From Anarhynchus alexandrinus (Eukaryota; Chordata; Aves; Charadriiformes; Charadriidae), in assembly GCA_008711295.1 (NCBI GenBank), contig VUYV01000068.1, forward strand, positions 1,920,582 to 1,984,581: 64,000 nt of DNA, in the 5' to 3' direction. Below are positions 1-14,475 of the stretch, piece after piece. The notes beneath the pieces are model-generated. The model did no database searches. It was not told where the DNA came from and saw only the letters and a list, made by a program, of their open reading frames with translations. The stretch's first letter is position 1. Each line of letters starts with the position of its first letter. A program made the position numbers and the translations under genes.

Positions 1-1430
1 TAAGGAAAACTAGACATGAAGAAATCACACACTGAGTGCTACCACTTCTTTCCATCTGTGCCTTCAGAAGAAATCCAGCAGCCTAAATGATGTACTCCTC
101 ATCCACAGGTGTGTTTTAGTTTTTTCAAAGTTAAGTGGTCTTCTACAGAATTATTTTACCTTAAAAAAAATGTTTTCCAAGACACCTGGTAGTAAAAAAC
201 AAAACTGAAATAGCTTCCCCAGTACTTGCTACACTTAAGAACTTTATGTACAGCTTCAAAACAAGTAGTTTAATAATAATAATGAAAATAATAATTCATC
301 CGAAAGTCTTTAAAAAAAAAATCTTTTTAATTCGAGCAGCATTTCTTTTACTGGTATGCATAATCAGAAATTTCAAACTACTTGATTCTGAATTTCCAGT
401 TTTCTAATACATAATCAGAATTTCTTTTTCATAAAAATAAACCTTTTCTAGTTGATTATTTTAGTTACCTTCATGTTCGCTTCGTTATGCAGATGTACTA
501 AAGCAGGTAAAACTTGTAACTCGCATATTATCAATTTCTAGTCCAAGCCATCCAGAATTGTTTCCCCATCTTAACTATCTACTCCAGATTCACCTCTTAT
601 AGAAATATTTAATTTTTTTTTTCCATTTGAAGAATACATCGTATACACGTCTATTAATTCCACCTCACTTTGCGTGCTGCATTTAAGCAGTGACATAAAA
701 ACAACTGCACCAGCTCATCTTTGCTGTCCTCTTTTGGACCTTTTACGGATGACTATATCCTTTTTGATATCCAGCGAACAGAACTGTATGCACAAAATAC
801 AATAGTGGCACAACACAACTTCAGTTTTGTCCCATTACTCTCCTAAGCTGACTAGCTTTTACTACTACTGCAAAGTACCTAGCTGGCATTTTTAGAAAAG
901 CAGCCTTCATATTTTCACCATGAAGTCTCAATGGTAAGCACTGAACCTACCATTTTGCAAAGCAACTGTTTCACCACACACACACCACACAACATTGCTT
1001 ATAATGCATTTTACCATGACACCATGAAATAAGTAGCACAAGGCTTGTCTTACTAACTGGTCAGCTAAGGCAACTAGTTAAGTTGGAACAATAAGACAAA
1101 CTTCCAGGCACACAAGTCCTTCCTCAGGCTGGTGTGTCCAAAAGCTTCTCTGATTATGGCCAGACTCCTAAAGATATTTCCCCTAGTGACAAGCCTTGTC
1201 TGGAAATCATACTGGCCCTGCAAAATACCACCCTGAGAAATCAGTGTATTTAACTCCAGAAAGTCAATACCTGTGGTCTACAATGATAGACTAATTTTAC
1301 CTGACTACTTCACAACACAACAGGAAGATAACGAAGTAAAAAGTTCCCTACATTATTTTTTGCACAATTTAAAGCCTAGNGTTATATTGTTATGCATATC
1401 AAATTCAAGCCTCTGTCTCCCTGCGTGATT

Positions 1431-1932
1431 TCACGGGAATCACGGAATTTCAGAGTTGGAAGGGACCTATAGAGATCATCTAGTCCAACTGCCCTGCTAA
1501 AGCAGGATTGCCCAGAGCACATTACTCAGGACTGCATCCAGGCGGGTCTTGAAAATCTCCAGAGACGGGGACTCCACAACCTCCCAGGGCAGCCTGTTCC
1601 AGTGCTCTGTCACCCTAACCGTAAAGAAGCTTTTCCTTGTATTTGAACAGAACTTCCTATGTTCCAACTTGTGCCCATTGCCCCTCGTCCTGTCAATGGG
1701 AACCACCGAGAAGAGTCTGGCTCCATCCTCCTTCAACCCACCTTTTAGATACTTGTGCGCCATAATAAGGTCTCCCCTCAGCTTTCTCTTCTCCAGGCTA
1801 AAGAGTCCCAGCTCTCTCAGCCTCTCCTCATAAGGGAGATGCTCCAATCCCTCAATCATCTTGGTTGCCCTTTGCTGGACTCTCTCCAGCAGTTCCCTGT
1901 CCCTCTTGAACTGGGGAGCCCAAAATTGGTTC
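1431..1932 (-). mobile_element. CR1 LINE 3' fragment
   Basis: Antisense CR1 on the plus strand with the 3' tail TCACGGGAATCACGGAATTT at the low end. The minus strand keeps an almost intact C-terminal reverse-transcriptase frame of about 145 codons, with [54 protein letters not shown] and [14 protein letters not shown]. The element is 5'-truncated just upstream of the APQF segment. The open frame shows that it is a fairly young copy, but it cannot move on its own. It is in DISC1 intron 3, in the direction of the gene. Confidence 0.94.
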
Positions 1933-4900
1933 ACTTAGCACGCCTCACGTATACTGGCTTTTATGGATGCATCAGTTAGTACCTCCTTGCAACATGCCTT
2001 TGAAAGTTTGTTCAGGTAGAGGCAGAAACTGAAAACAAGATTGTCTGAAATTTAGGTATTGTAATTCTAGATTGTAGGTCAGCCGCCCCTATTCCAAGTT
2101 TAGGGTTGGATATTAGGACAGCATAGAAATATTTCTGGTAGAGCACACAATGAAAGAAAAAAGAATAAATCCAATAGAGACCCACCAATTTATAAGCAGG
2201 TCTTCTTGACACCATTATCCCAGGTGCTCTAGGCTACAACACTATTCCTGACACTGTGATGCAATGCAACAGATGCTTTGTATGGTGCCATAGCACATAC
2301 AAACCCGGTCTGATTTTGCTCTTTACCCCTACTGAGACAGTTCCTTAAGAAGTTCAACTAATCCTGGACAGCTTCTTGCAACCCAAACGTTATAGTCTTT
2401 TCTCCAAGATGCTACTTCTTCAATGAAATGTCACTAGCAGGGAAACAAACAGGCACTCTGGAATGCCAGAGGCATGCATGAATTAACACCCACAGTTAGG
2501 CGAGTAGTGCATTCTGCAATTGAAGAGGCTGTACGACTTTGTTTGTATTTGGTCCCGCTATCACGTCTGAATTATGCCTCTGATATACAGCACCATTTTG
2601 CTTTTTTGTTCAACTTTGCCTTACATCACACCAATCCAACTCATTAACTTCATTTACTTTTTCATGCTTTAAAAATCTCAGCAAGCATGGACAGGTCCCA
2701 ATTGCTTCCCACTCCTCAAATCAACACCTACCAGGAATCCTGACTAGTACTGGACTGGTAGAATGGTATCAATAGCAGACATTTAAAACTCACATTACCT
2801 GGCATCAGCGTGGATGCTCCCACTATCAGCATTTCCTTCAGACCAGTAACTCTTTGTCCAAAGCACATTATTGTGCAAAAGTGCTAGGAATTTTAAATTT
2901 ACCCTCTCCACCTTTTTGATTAACGCTCATTGCTACAACCCCGTCACTGTCCTAAAAGGACTAGAGACATCCATAAAACAGCACTTTACTACTTTTACCT
3001 TCCATGGGCTAAATATAAGAAAGAAACGCACAAAGGCTTGCATCTACTGAAGGCAGTGCAGGGAAGCATCAGAGAGGGCAGACATGCCTACAGTATCATG
3101 AACATACTCAAGCGTGGGCAGCTGGGTCTGGGCACGTGGACAGGGAGGACAGGAGGGAAACCTCAGGAGAAAGGAGAAGTTAATTGACTTAAGGCAATCC
3201 CTCTTTGCACAGGAGTTTGACAAGCAATGGAAGGTCCACAGAGGTCTCCAATAAAAGCATCCTATTAAGGAATTTGACCAGATACCACCCAGCAATCAGC
3301 AAGGAGCATTATCAGTTCCCTACAGAGGGCTCACACTGGAAGACTTTCATGTTTGCTTTCAAATAGTAGTCACAGTCATTCAGCATCTTTTAAATCCCCA
3401 ATAACACAGAGGCTGCGATACCATGCCATCTAGAAGTTTCCATCCATGTCCAATCATTTATTAAGCAGACAATAATTAAAAAGAGCAGGTGTCCTCCCAC
3501 TCCCTTAAAATGTTTACATCCTAAGTGTAAGACAAGGGCAGCAAAATCAATTTCTAGTTTTTTGTTGAATTAATAGTCTTACCGTCTCCAGCGGTCACAT
3601 TGCAAATGAAAAACAATTTTCTTATCTGGAGTTAATATTTCTAAAGAGCAAGGAAAAGATAAGTCTGTCCTGAATATAAAATTGGGCTGCATGATTTTGC
3701 AAGTGCAAAGTAAGCAGATGGGCTGGGTAGCAGGAGAGCCATGTCACTCACTCAGTGTGAGTCTGGTACTGTCCAGATAGCACATCAACACTTCTCCCGA
3801 GTTACACCCATCAGAGCTCTATGCTTCAAACTGCAATTCAGCAAGTAGGTTCTTAAATTATCCATAATTGCTTATTTTGTTCGGACTTTTTCATTGCTTG
3901 TTTGTTTGTAAAAGACTAACCAGGCTGTCTGGGAACAGCTTGGCTGCATCATGGACTGAGAAACAGAGCCCAACTATCATAGGAGGGGTAGCCTGCGGTG
4001 TCAGTTTTAGACAGCAGATGGCTGGGAGTATAGAAAGCTTCCAAGCACATGGTATGCCAAAACTTCAGCAATTTTCTTTTTGTCAAGCAGCTTCCAGAAA
4101 CACAAGATGTAGCTGAACCTCTTCACGCTGGCCAAGATTAAAATAAGAGAGCATAGTAGAATCCCACAAAATACTACCGCTTCCTAAAAATATTTAGGCT
4201 GCACAGTCTAAGTGAGATACTGCATGACTACAGCAGCTTCCTCTCCAATATTGGCTAAGGAATTAAAGATGCGAAAAACGTGACTGCATTTTCAATGTGT
4301 GGGCACATGCAGACCAACAGGAAGATCCTGATGGACCTCAAAGATGCACTCTGACGTGATGGGAACAGAACAACTAGGCCAAAATAAGAGTTCACATCAA
4401 AAATGTTTCAAGAAGTTGCTGAAGATGCACGTGCTACACACATAATAAGCAAACAGAAGTCGTGAAAGTACCCAGAAATATGTATCAGACCTGTCTCTTG
4501 TAAACATCGGCCATTACTATATTGTTTCAGTATTTACAAAAAAAAAAAAAAAGTCTGACAGTTTTCCAGCTGTCTACCTGGCAGTAAGATAAGGAGTTTC
4601 ATACCTTTAAATTGTGACTGGCTCAACTCCTGCCCCAGTTATGTGAAAAAGAAAAAATCAATAGCAACTGGATAAGCCTGACACAGACTGCATAAAAAGA
4701 AATGGCGATGGCGTTACTGCTGCTAGTAGATAGAAGCCAAGACCAAGCATTTGAATGACAGCATCTTGGTCCACAGTTTCAGCTAGAACCAAACAATAAA
4801 TGGATATGGACAAAAGTCTTATCTTTTCATTTCAGACTGGTGTCTTAAACAGAGAAACCCAGGCAAGCTGAAAGAGTTGCAAGGCTTGTGCTGCTTCTCT

Positions 4901-5723
4901 TTTGTTGCAAGGAAAATTAAGTCTAATTTATACTTCACATAAGTACTTACCTTCCTTAACCACCCAAACCCTTTTGTGGAGGTTATTTGAGTTTGTCAGA
5001 GAAAGACAGGATAAACAAGATCCATGCGAAGAAGATTCAGTCTTGAGAATTTGTACAAGTTCTTCCCCCCCCGTCCTCTTAATAGCTTTACTGGGAAGTT
5101 ATAAAAATGAAACCCAAAAAGACTTACCCACAGATTTCAGGAAGCTTCTACAAGCTTATGTCCAAACAAGGCTCTGACAGTATAGCACAACAGAAAGCCC
5201 TATTTGTCCCATCCACCCCAAACCCATTTCCAACTCAATGGCCTGCAACTGCAAGTTACAACCTCCCAGTAAGTCTCCTGTGTCACAGAAGCTCTACCTG
5301 TCCAGCATTCAACGCCTTTAATGTAATCAGGAGCCTCAGATATAGAGCTTAACTCCATATACAGCTAGGTTTAAGGATTTTACTTCCACAGGTACACAAC
5401 ATCCTGAAAAAAGTACAATCCAAAGTACCATGTTCTTTGAGAGTTATCTCCAGATACAGCTTCTCTCTCAAATTCACTGTCCTTCCTCAGAAAGAAGCTA
5501 ATTAGCCATCATTTCTGTGTCCTGTTATAACAGCCATCTGTCAAGCAAGCATTTTAGCTCAAAATAATAGAAGTACAGTAAAGCAGGGATTCTATCCAAC
5601 CCTCATCTGTAAATGACTTCCAGAAAAAAAAAAAAATAGAAAAAAAAAAACCAAAACACACCACCTACCTGCTTGAAGATCAAATTAGTTCAAATATTTA
5701 AGAGCTATGACTAGAAATAGCAC

Positions 5724-5755
5724 TTTAAACTGGAAAAATATTTTTCCAGTTTAAA
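5724..5755. repeat. 32-bp perfect palindrome
   Basis: TTTAAACTGGAAAAAT followed without spacer by ATTTTTCCAGTTTAAA: each half is the exact reverse complement of the other. It stops at both ends (C on each side). There is no flanking evidence of a transposon. It can extrude as a cruciform, or fold as a hairpin in the DISC1 intron transcript. Confidence 0.95.
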
Positions 5756-8700
5756 CTGCAAAAGGAAATTTGGAAAGACAAGCAATTATACACCTCGCCA
5801 GGAGTTTGGGGTTATTGCATAATTCAGCATTTGTAAGTACAACCATAAGAAGTGGCCAAGACCTCCCTCTGAATACCATTTAACAAATGACATTTTCAAC
5901 CCAGACATTACTTACCATTATACTCCACCGTTTTCTCTCTCTGCAGTTGCCTTAAAACAAATAGCTGGTTCAAGTGAGCAACAGCACCTCTTTTAGTGTA
6001 AATGTAAGGGAGGCTAAGCGCTACAAAGTCTTTCCTTTCCCTTCCTACACTTGCGATCAATGGAAAATGTGTGAAATGAGATTCCTCAACTCCTACACAG
6101 CATAGGGTTTTGTCCTTGATGCCCTGCAGATCCTGAGACGTGGAAAGGACAATTCATATGAAGAGGTCTCAAAGAGCATAAGCCAAGATAAATAAAAAGA
6201 AAACAACATACAAACACTATTTTTCTGCAGAGCACACAGTGCGCAAGCCCATGACAGCTCACCAATTCATATAGCTTAAGCTTTGAGACCTCAACCAAAA
6301 TAACTGAAGGGTCACATGATTATCTACAGCATGAATTTTCATTGCCAAGATAGGATAGGTTTTGCCACAATGCAAATGTTTCTATATTCTAGCTGCCATG
6401 TTGGACCGATAAGGAGTTGCTCTGATCTAATCAATGATCTTCACTGGAGAACCCTAACTCTGAATATAATCTGATTGCATAGGGAAGTTGCCATTCCCTA
6501 TCAGTTGCAACCAGTGAATCCCTACGCTTACATTCCTGCATATAAGAAATAATAAAAAAAAACCCACAATAAAATTCAGGAGTCTTGCAGAAACTTATTT
6601 CTGAGTAACAAGAGTGCATGTGAACCAGCAGTGGAGTTCAGCAGCCAGACTCAGTCCCAACATGTAGTTACCAATCCATTTGCCCCTTGCACCAAGCAAG
6701 GCTAAGGAGTTCAAGAAGGAAAAAACACAAAAAGGGTTTTTAAACATTTGAGCATTGTACTGCGCAAAATACACTTGCTTCCACTGCAGGCACAACTCCC
6801 ACAGACACAAAAATATGCTGCCTTTTTCTTTTTCTGCCTCCTGTATTCAGCAGTGTGTTTAACCTTGGAGCTGTCAAGCTCCATCATGAATAATGAGCCA
6901 TGACAACACTCCAAGTGATCCTTAGAGAACAGGCCAATTTTTACTATATGCTACACAAGGCAAAACTCTGTTATCATATTCCCATGGTACTGTACCTGCT
7001 TTGAAAATATACAGTAATGTGGCCATCAAGAGGAAACCACAAGTAAATACATAAAAAATAAGCTACTTCCTGATATTTCACCACCTTCAAACACAGAACA
7101 AGCAAGAAAACATGTAACATCCTAATGGTTCTTATTTAAAATTACACCAGGACTGAGAATGAGGTTTGTCACGCTGAATATGCATGTCAGAGCTGAGAAA
7201 CACCTGCATTTGAAACAACCCATGGTTGCTACAGTATGAAGAGAGAATACCCTGCAGGTCTCACAGCACTGTGCTTGGTGACCTCAAGCAGATGAGCACA
7301 GACACGGGATGGGAGGGTGGCCTCTGCCCCAAGCAGCACCCCCCGACGGTCACAGAACAAACATACATCCCCCCCTATACACATGGCACTGCCAGAAAGT
7401 ATAGGAAGAAACTGTAGTTGCTTGAACGAATGATTGAAGCCCCTCTACACCAACACCCTAAGCATCTCAAGGCAGGTCTTTAAGAAGGCACAGCACAGAT
7501 AAACAAACAATGGCAAAAGCCATTTCTGCTGTGCATCTCCCAAGCTTGAGGAGAAGATGACAACAGAGCAATAGATTCATCCGATCAAAGGAAAAACTAT
7601 GAAGAAACCAGCACTCACTTCTCCCCTAAACAACAATGGAGGGTTGTGGTTCCAAATATCCCTTAAAAAAAAAAATCATCACCTGTTCAGGAAATAAATT
7701 CTAACTCATTAATGTACATCTGGAATACACACATGTTTTCTAACAGATCCAAGCAGCAAGCATCTGTTCTGTGTTTCTGCAAAGGGGAAAAACAAATATA
7801 TCCTTATTCCCGACCTGTTTGCAACAAGGTATTTGTTCATGACTTTGTAGTGGGAAAAACTTACCTTTACTTCTGTGCCATTTCCTAGTCTTGATGCCAC
7901 AACCAAAACACAGTGCTTCGCTTTCCCCTCCCTGTACGGGCACCACTTTACTTACACTTCAGTTTCAAAAGTTACTATAAACTTCACAGAGCTTTCAGAA
8001 AGCTCTGGAGAGCAGGAAAGCAGGAACTTCAGAGAGCAGATGCTTGCCTTTCCTTAAGTTGCTAAGTTTACAGTGTCAGACAGCAGAAACCAGTCCTGAG
8101 CAGTTTGAGGAGTTTTAAGTGCTAACACATCTCCCTCCCACTGAACTGCTGTTAAAAAGCAAGCCCCCCTCTCCTGCAGGACTGGAAGGCTCTCAGAGAG
8201 CCAAAGTCAGAAAATCTCTTGAGTTCTTGTCTATGGTTGAAGCTGGAGAAGAGCCTCTACCACTGAAGCGATAACATAGTTACACACAATAAGGTATTTA
8301 TTGAAAAGTTTAGTTTTCCATTTGAGGTTATAGCCACCCGCACCCCTCTTCCACCTGCTCTCCTTCCCCTCTACTCACCTTTTCCACGTACAGGGCATTT
8401 CACAGCTACCCACATCATACTAGATCTCCCCTTCCCCTGCAGCACTCCCAAATCAGCAAGACCCATGCTACCACCACACACAGCACCACCACAAACTCCA
8501 GTTCAAAACAGTTCTGCTCTTAACAGAGGACTTACTCTGTACTCAAAGAAGTCCCCCAGTTACAGAGACAGTAATTTCCTTTTTAGCATTACAATTAAAA
8601 CGTCCTCAGCCCTCTGCATACACCACGTCGGTTTCCCCCACTCCCTGATAATATATTTCCATTTATGCTCCACATCACAGCTCTGCACATTTAGCAATTC

Positions 8701-10935
8701 CATTCCCTGCTAGCAATATTTGGCAATAAGATCCCTTTAAAGAAGGCTAATTATAGATTTCACTTGAACAGAAATTGGTACTGGGCCAATCTGCAAGCTC
8801 TTTAATAAGCTTTCAAACTTTGCTTCACGCCAGGCAAGACTTTGTTCTCCACCAGGAGCAGCGACGTATCTCTAAAAGCAAAGGTGGAAAGCTCGCCACT
8901 ACAAGAGGAGGAGGGAAGGTCACAGCCCTAATTCTTCTTGCAGCACTGCAACTTCTCCATGGGAGTCTCCAAAAAACTAAGGAAGCCAGTTCAGATATCA
9001 CAAAAATAATGAAAAGGAGTCACAAAAAAAAAAAACCAAACCCAACTGACAGTTGTATTAGAAGAGGAACAAAGACCAGTATGACAGAAAGTGGGTCAAG
9101 GACTCAAAAATTAGGAATTGATAAAATTAAGGATGCATGGTCACGTGCATGCATGGAGTGTGGCATTTTCCAAAAAAGCATGTGTGAAGATGGAGTTCCA
9201 GTTGTCAAAGGGATGGAGAAACCGAAGGCAAAGGGTCTCAAGCACCTCAGTGTCTAGTCCCATATCAGGACAAATGCTTCCTGCCTGTAGCTGGTGAAAT
9301 CACATTTCAGCCAGACCATTTTCCTGAGGGGAATCAATGCAAGACTCTGCAAACCACCCTCCCTGCTATCTGCCTGATAACTAGGGTGGAAACTGAAAAG
9401 GGTAATTGATAAAATGATGGTTGACAGAAAGATGGTCCCGTTTTGAAGATACAAGACTAGCACCCAGGAAAACTACACAAGAGCTTTCTGTGCAAGGTTA
9501 GACGAGTCATCATTTTCCACTGTGGTCAATGACTACATGACATCACGTGCAGATGTCACACCTGATATGTTAAAATACTGCTGTAAGAGTGGCTGACTGC
9601 CCATAGAATCCCAGCTGGAATCTGTGGGAACCACACACACTGAGTACACAGCTGTCAGGAAGCCTCCAACTGAGAACTCAACACACAGGCACTTGAAGAA
9701 GAGCTATGAGTGTTATACATGTAAAGCATACATATCAATAATGTCTATTTGACAGAGATTAAACCCAGAAATATCTACAACAGCCTCAGCTTTTAACATA
9801 CCTAAAGGTTTCCCCACTGGGAGATGCAACACTAAAAGAATGACTTGTGACAGTAGCAGACTTTTTTCCTACATATAGGCGAGCCTTTAAGAGGCCAACA
9901 GAACCACTCTTGCTAAGGGGCAACACACCTACACCCTAGATACTATTAAACCACATTTTAATCAACTTGGGGAACACCTTTGGGTGCAGGGAAACAGCCA
10001 TTGTACAACTGCAAAGCTTCACACATTAATTTTGAAAGGCAAACCACAAGTCTGACCACTCCCCAGCCCCCAAGCTGAGAATAAAGAAGTGGCAGGAAAG
10101 GAACTGTCTTTTTCCAGCTTTATTCTCTGAAGTACCCGTGCAGATTTTACTGAAACATTTGCAGGGCTTCCCAACTGAAGATAGATCTAGCAGGAAGAAT
10201 TTAATCTAGAACCTCAAGACTATCAAAATATGAGCGCCTGAATACAGACTACCATAAAAAGACACAGTAAGAAACCCAAGATGTGTGTTAGTAGATACTC
10301 TAATTATTAGTAATATTAATACGCACACACACAGAGCTTATCAGAAGTGCCAAGGCATTTGAAAGGAAAAGCACTATTCAAATACAGACATTTGCCAGCA
10401 GCTGTATCACCATCATATCCTCTAGCTGGTTTGGATTCAACTCAGTGGACATCAAGTTAATCCCACAGGACAGTATCATTCACTTTTATAATAGCTACTG
10501 ACCTCATTTCTGTGTTTGAGCCCTGCTGTAGTGTCATGACTAAATGTGGCAAGCAACAAATCACACTGTCAGCAGCCAGTGTCTGTCCTTTCTCCTTTCA
10601 AAGCTTTCATTCATTCCTGAATTTTTTAAAGTCATGCTGCTTCAAAACACCTGATCCAGATGGTGTATATTCAGATTTCAACCTTCCCACATGGTGATGT
10701 GGCTCAAGAAGATAAAAACTGTTGCTACCTGCTGCTGACCCACTTCTTCCTTTAATTTGTTTCCTGCCATACAACAGAATAAACAATACAGTTCACTGAA
10801 CCACTCTACCGCAGCTAACCATTGCTATGTAGCAAATATAAAATTAAGTTAATAGAGGAAGAATGGAGAAGGCAAAAAGGAAAAAAAAAAAAAACAGCAT
10901 GATCCAGTGGGGGGGTACGGGGGAGCAACTCTCAC

Positions 10936-11005
10936 CTCTATCATAGTCATCTTCCTCTATTGCTTTTTCCTGAAGCCTCTGAAGCCGTAAGATCAAGGAT
11001 TTTAT
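10936..11005 (-). CDS. DISC1: DISC1 exon 3
   Basis: A 70-base exon that is too short to stand out as an ORF. Acceptor TTTGTATAG|ATAAAATCC (AG at 11007-11006) and donor TAGAG|GTGAGAG (GT at 10935-10934). Read in phase 0 from exon 2 it gives IKSLILRLQRLQEKAIEEDD followed by YDR plus one base. This aligns with human ISLRLKLQKLQEDAVENDDYDK, the segment directly following the exon 2 product. It begins the first coiled-coil of the DISC1 C-terminal region. The phase-1 end fits the next human residues AETLQQ. Frame, length and splice sites all agree, so the assignment is firm. The next exon is not found down to position 1. Confidence 0.94.
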
Positions 11006-14000
11006 CTATACAAAGAGAAAAAAATTCATTATGAAGAAGTTGCATTTAAAACTATTTACACTATTAACCTCTACATAATATCAATATAATAGAGTACTAC
11101 ATCAGCCAAATTTTGAGAGTTAAGCCCAACATTTATTAAGTGGACAGACCTATTTGGAAGTCAGCTGAACTGCAGCTACTTGAGCCAAACACATACAGAG
11201 AATAACAAACAATATTTCTTGAAAAGCAAAAGAGATCATATGATTGTATGATATTTTTCACCCTTTGAAAAAAATCAAAGTGAGGATTATTAGAGGATTC
11301 TGTCAGCATGACATCTACTCCTGATCATATTGTATTCAGCAGTGTGTTCTTGAGCCCATTTTAACAATTTTTTGCCTATGAGTTTTGCACAGAACAAATC
11401 CAGAATTTCCATATGCAAACCACATTTTCTTCTGTAAGTAAAAAAAGAAATACAGTATGAATATTTTGGAACAAGTATACTCATGTTATGGCACAGTAAA
11501 TTGTGTTCACATGCAGCCAATGAAGTTTCATTAAAATATAATTTAGGCTCATCTACATAACATTGGTGTTCGCATTTTCAGAAATGTTCACATTGCAAAT
11601 GCTAGATGGGAAAAGAAAGCAAAACACCAAACATCTGTATCACATCGAGAGTGCCCTTTCACACTTAAAAGAAATAAATAAAGCTTTATTTCAAATAAGT
11701 TACTGCTTCTCTTTGTTAACATGAGGGGTCTGGACCAAGGTTCTGAATTTACTAAAAATTCATAAGACCACATGTGCACTCAAAGGCGATCACAAGTTTT
11801 TACTGTCAGGAGAATTTGGTTAAAAGATAGACAGTCCTCTCCTCATTGCCACGCCAGCCACAGCCTAACATGGCTACAGTTAAAAGACTGAAAAGTGTTT
11901 TCTTCTTATTAAATTTATACATGACCTGTACCACTATCAGCACTGAAAAAGGTAAGCCTGGAAAAAGCAGCAGCATATATTCATTCTCATAGCCCAAAAG
12001 TGCTTGGGAAAGCGTTTTCCAACACAAGAAAATCCATACTTTGGACATTCTGCATTCACAAAAGATTTCGTTCCTCCCTGAAACTCCTTCATATTTAAAT
12101 CCCTATATTTAAACTCTAAATTGCATAGAAAAAAAAATAGACACAGCCAGTTTGCAACTTAATAGAAACATTTAGTTATCATGACTACACAATCAACGCA
12201 CAAATTAGGGAAGGCACTTAAATTCATGGTATCCCTTCTAAATATGGTATGTGAAAGTGGACTAGTCAGAAAAGAACTACAAAAAAATAAAGCCAGAAAA
12301 AAAAAATGCTTGATTAATAATAGGCTATAGGATGCCCTAGAGGAAAAACAAAAGCAAACAAAAACCAACATTGTATACATATCCTTTCTCTCAAGGCCTT
12401 ATTTTATTTTGTTTTTCACATCCTGAAAGTCCAATCTTTTTTCTCTGAGGCTGCTGAGGAACGCATAACATATTGAAGGGAGAAGCTGTATTTTAAGCTA
12501 TACTTTTGATAGAGTTTTAAAGAAGCCGGCAGTAGGAATGGTTCAAATGACACTTTTTTCATATATATGATGCATAACAACCATCTGTACCGAGAGTACA
12601 GCTTTGTTGCTGTTTGCAGTGTTTATCCCATCATGTGCTTACAGCGGCAGGTCATTTGAAGACTGCTTGGGTACCACAGCCCAGGCATGCCCACAGCAAA
12701 CTGACTGATGCTGTCACAGTAAAATGCTTTCTATTTGTAGGCTGGCAAGATGTTTGGAGCTCAATTAATCAAAGAGCTGCTTCAGCATGGCACGTCCTGT
12801 ATCTGTACCATGTGATGACCACTTTTTTTTTTTAATAAGTACAAAAAAAGCATAATTTTAACAACTTTAATATTGTTTCCTTTTCCTGACTACAGTTGCC
12901 TTTGTTTCTTTCTGAAAAGTCTGAGACTTGCTTGTTATCATTACAATAGGAAGGTGCTTCAAATTAAACATACATAACTGGCTAACCAAGGGCAAAGACA
13001 TCCGAGGACACAAATCCCCAGTTCTCCATTGAATGAATTAATGAATACAGAAATTAAAGATAGCAATGTTTCTTTTGTGCCTATCAGATAAAGCATACTG
13101 AGAAGACAGAAAAAATAATTTCCAATTTTGATTATGTTATATAATCCCAAATTTGCAGCAAATTAATTTTCCAAACCGTCCCAGACTACGGGCACATTGT
13201 CATTCCAGGCATGAAGCCAAAGAAACTGCTCCATGTCAATGTGTGTGAAGTCTGTAAATAAGAGAACCTAGTTTGACTCCTACATGCATCCTCTATGAAA
13301 CATAAGTATTAGAGAGCATCAGAAGCCCAGGTCAGATGTCATGGAGAGTAAAGCAAAACTAAAAGTTTCTTGATTTTCTGTCTTACCCAGACAGCAGGGT
13401 TGTGCAAAGCCTCCCCAGAGCAGGTTGTTTCATTAGGCCTAAAGACAATAACAATGCATCTCAGCAGGTATGTCTGAGCTGAGAAGTCACAAGAACCTGG
13501 ATTTCTGAAAGCCGTCCCAGAAACTTAGGGCACTAGTAACACCCCAAAAACACGCCACCAAAAAAACACCACCACGCCAAAAAACCCCACCGCCCACTTA
13601 GTGCATCTTGAACATACTTGTGAAATCGATCATGTCCATATTAACCTCTGCATTACTGCTTCCTGCATGCACAATAAAGCCCATATTTGACTCCTAATCG
13701 CAGGTAAGCTCAGAATGGTTTTCCTCTGATGCCCACTCCACCATCCCAAAAACTGTGAAACAAAACATAACTGATCCTTCTGAAGGTTTCCCCACCCCTC
13801 TCCCACAAAGAACACACTGAATGAGACTGCCCGCATATGTGGTAGGTATACACATGTGCAAAAAGAAAAACTCCAGACTCAACAGTACTCCTCTGGGGTT
13901 GAAGAAAAAAAAACCACTATTCAATTCCCAGTTTGAGTTAGAGCAGGGACTTGATCCCCATTTTTGTTTGTGCAGGAAGAGTGCCCATCTATTGGATTAC

Positions 14001-14475
14001 AGGCTACTCTCATACAGGTGCCTCACTCCAAGAAACCTTTGGCTAAACTTACATTTCCAGTTACAAAGTTTAGTGTTGTTAAATCATGGTGCTTCAAGAA
14101 AAGAGTTCTTACCACCCCCAAATTTTGTACTACATATACTCCAAACTGCAGGCAAAACAGCCACCTGCGAAAGAAAATGGCATTTGTTGAATTCAGAAAC
14201 TGATGTGTGACAGCTTAGAAATGAGAGGATCACAGTTTCAGTAGAACATAGGAATCGGGTACTGCAACAACATCACCTTTTTTTAAAGAACCAAGAAGAA
14301 AAGGAAACTGATTCTCCCACTTTTATCATGCAGACTGCTACTGTAAACCTCTGTGAACAGATATCACAAAAGCCACTAATATCCCAAATCCTACATCAAC
14401 TTTGACTTTGGCACCATAAACACAAACGTTTTGGGGGCAAGGAGGAGGAATCAAAGGTGAAGTGAGATAACTAAC
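11006..14475 (-). other. DISC1: DISC1 intron 2
   Basis: About 3.5 kb between exons 2 and 3. The donor is GTTAGT. The acceptor tract on the minus strand, ATTTTTTTCTCTTTGTATAG, is pyrimidine-rich. The rest is AT-rich, without a recognised repeat. Open frames of 129 codons (13821-14210, plus) and shorter ones look like chance ORFs. Confidence 0.9.

Larger units (their letters stand above)
1..10935 (-). other. DISC1: DISC1 intron 3 (partial)
   Basis: About 10.9 kb from the exon 3 donor to the window edge. I searched the minus strand for a next exon with coding potential like AETLQQRLEDLE and did not find one, so exon 4 probably lies further left. The content is AT-rich, with a CR1 fragment at 1431-1932, a 32-bp perfect palindrome at 5724-5755, a small CA-rich tract near 970-1000 and A-runs near 4540 and 5625-5650. 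The 160-codon plus-strand frame at 8775-9257 shows no domain. Confidence 0.8.

Noticed and set aside
1497..1934. 145-codon minus-strand ORF as a gene
   Set aside because: It is the C-terminal reverse-transcriptase remnant of a 5'-truncated CR1 LINE.
8775..9257. 160-codon plus-strand ORF in DISC1 intron 3
   Set aside because: No recognisable domain, low-complexity Lys/Ser content, crosses an A-run, no promoter or splice context. Most likely chance.
14338..14475. Extension of the DISC1 exon 2 frame beyond the donor
   Set aside because: A good GT donor at 14475-14474 and the match of exon 3 show that this part is intron.
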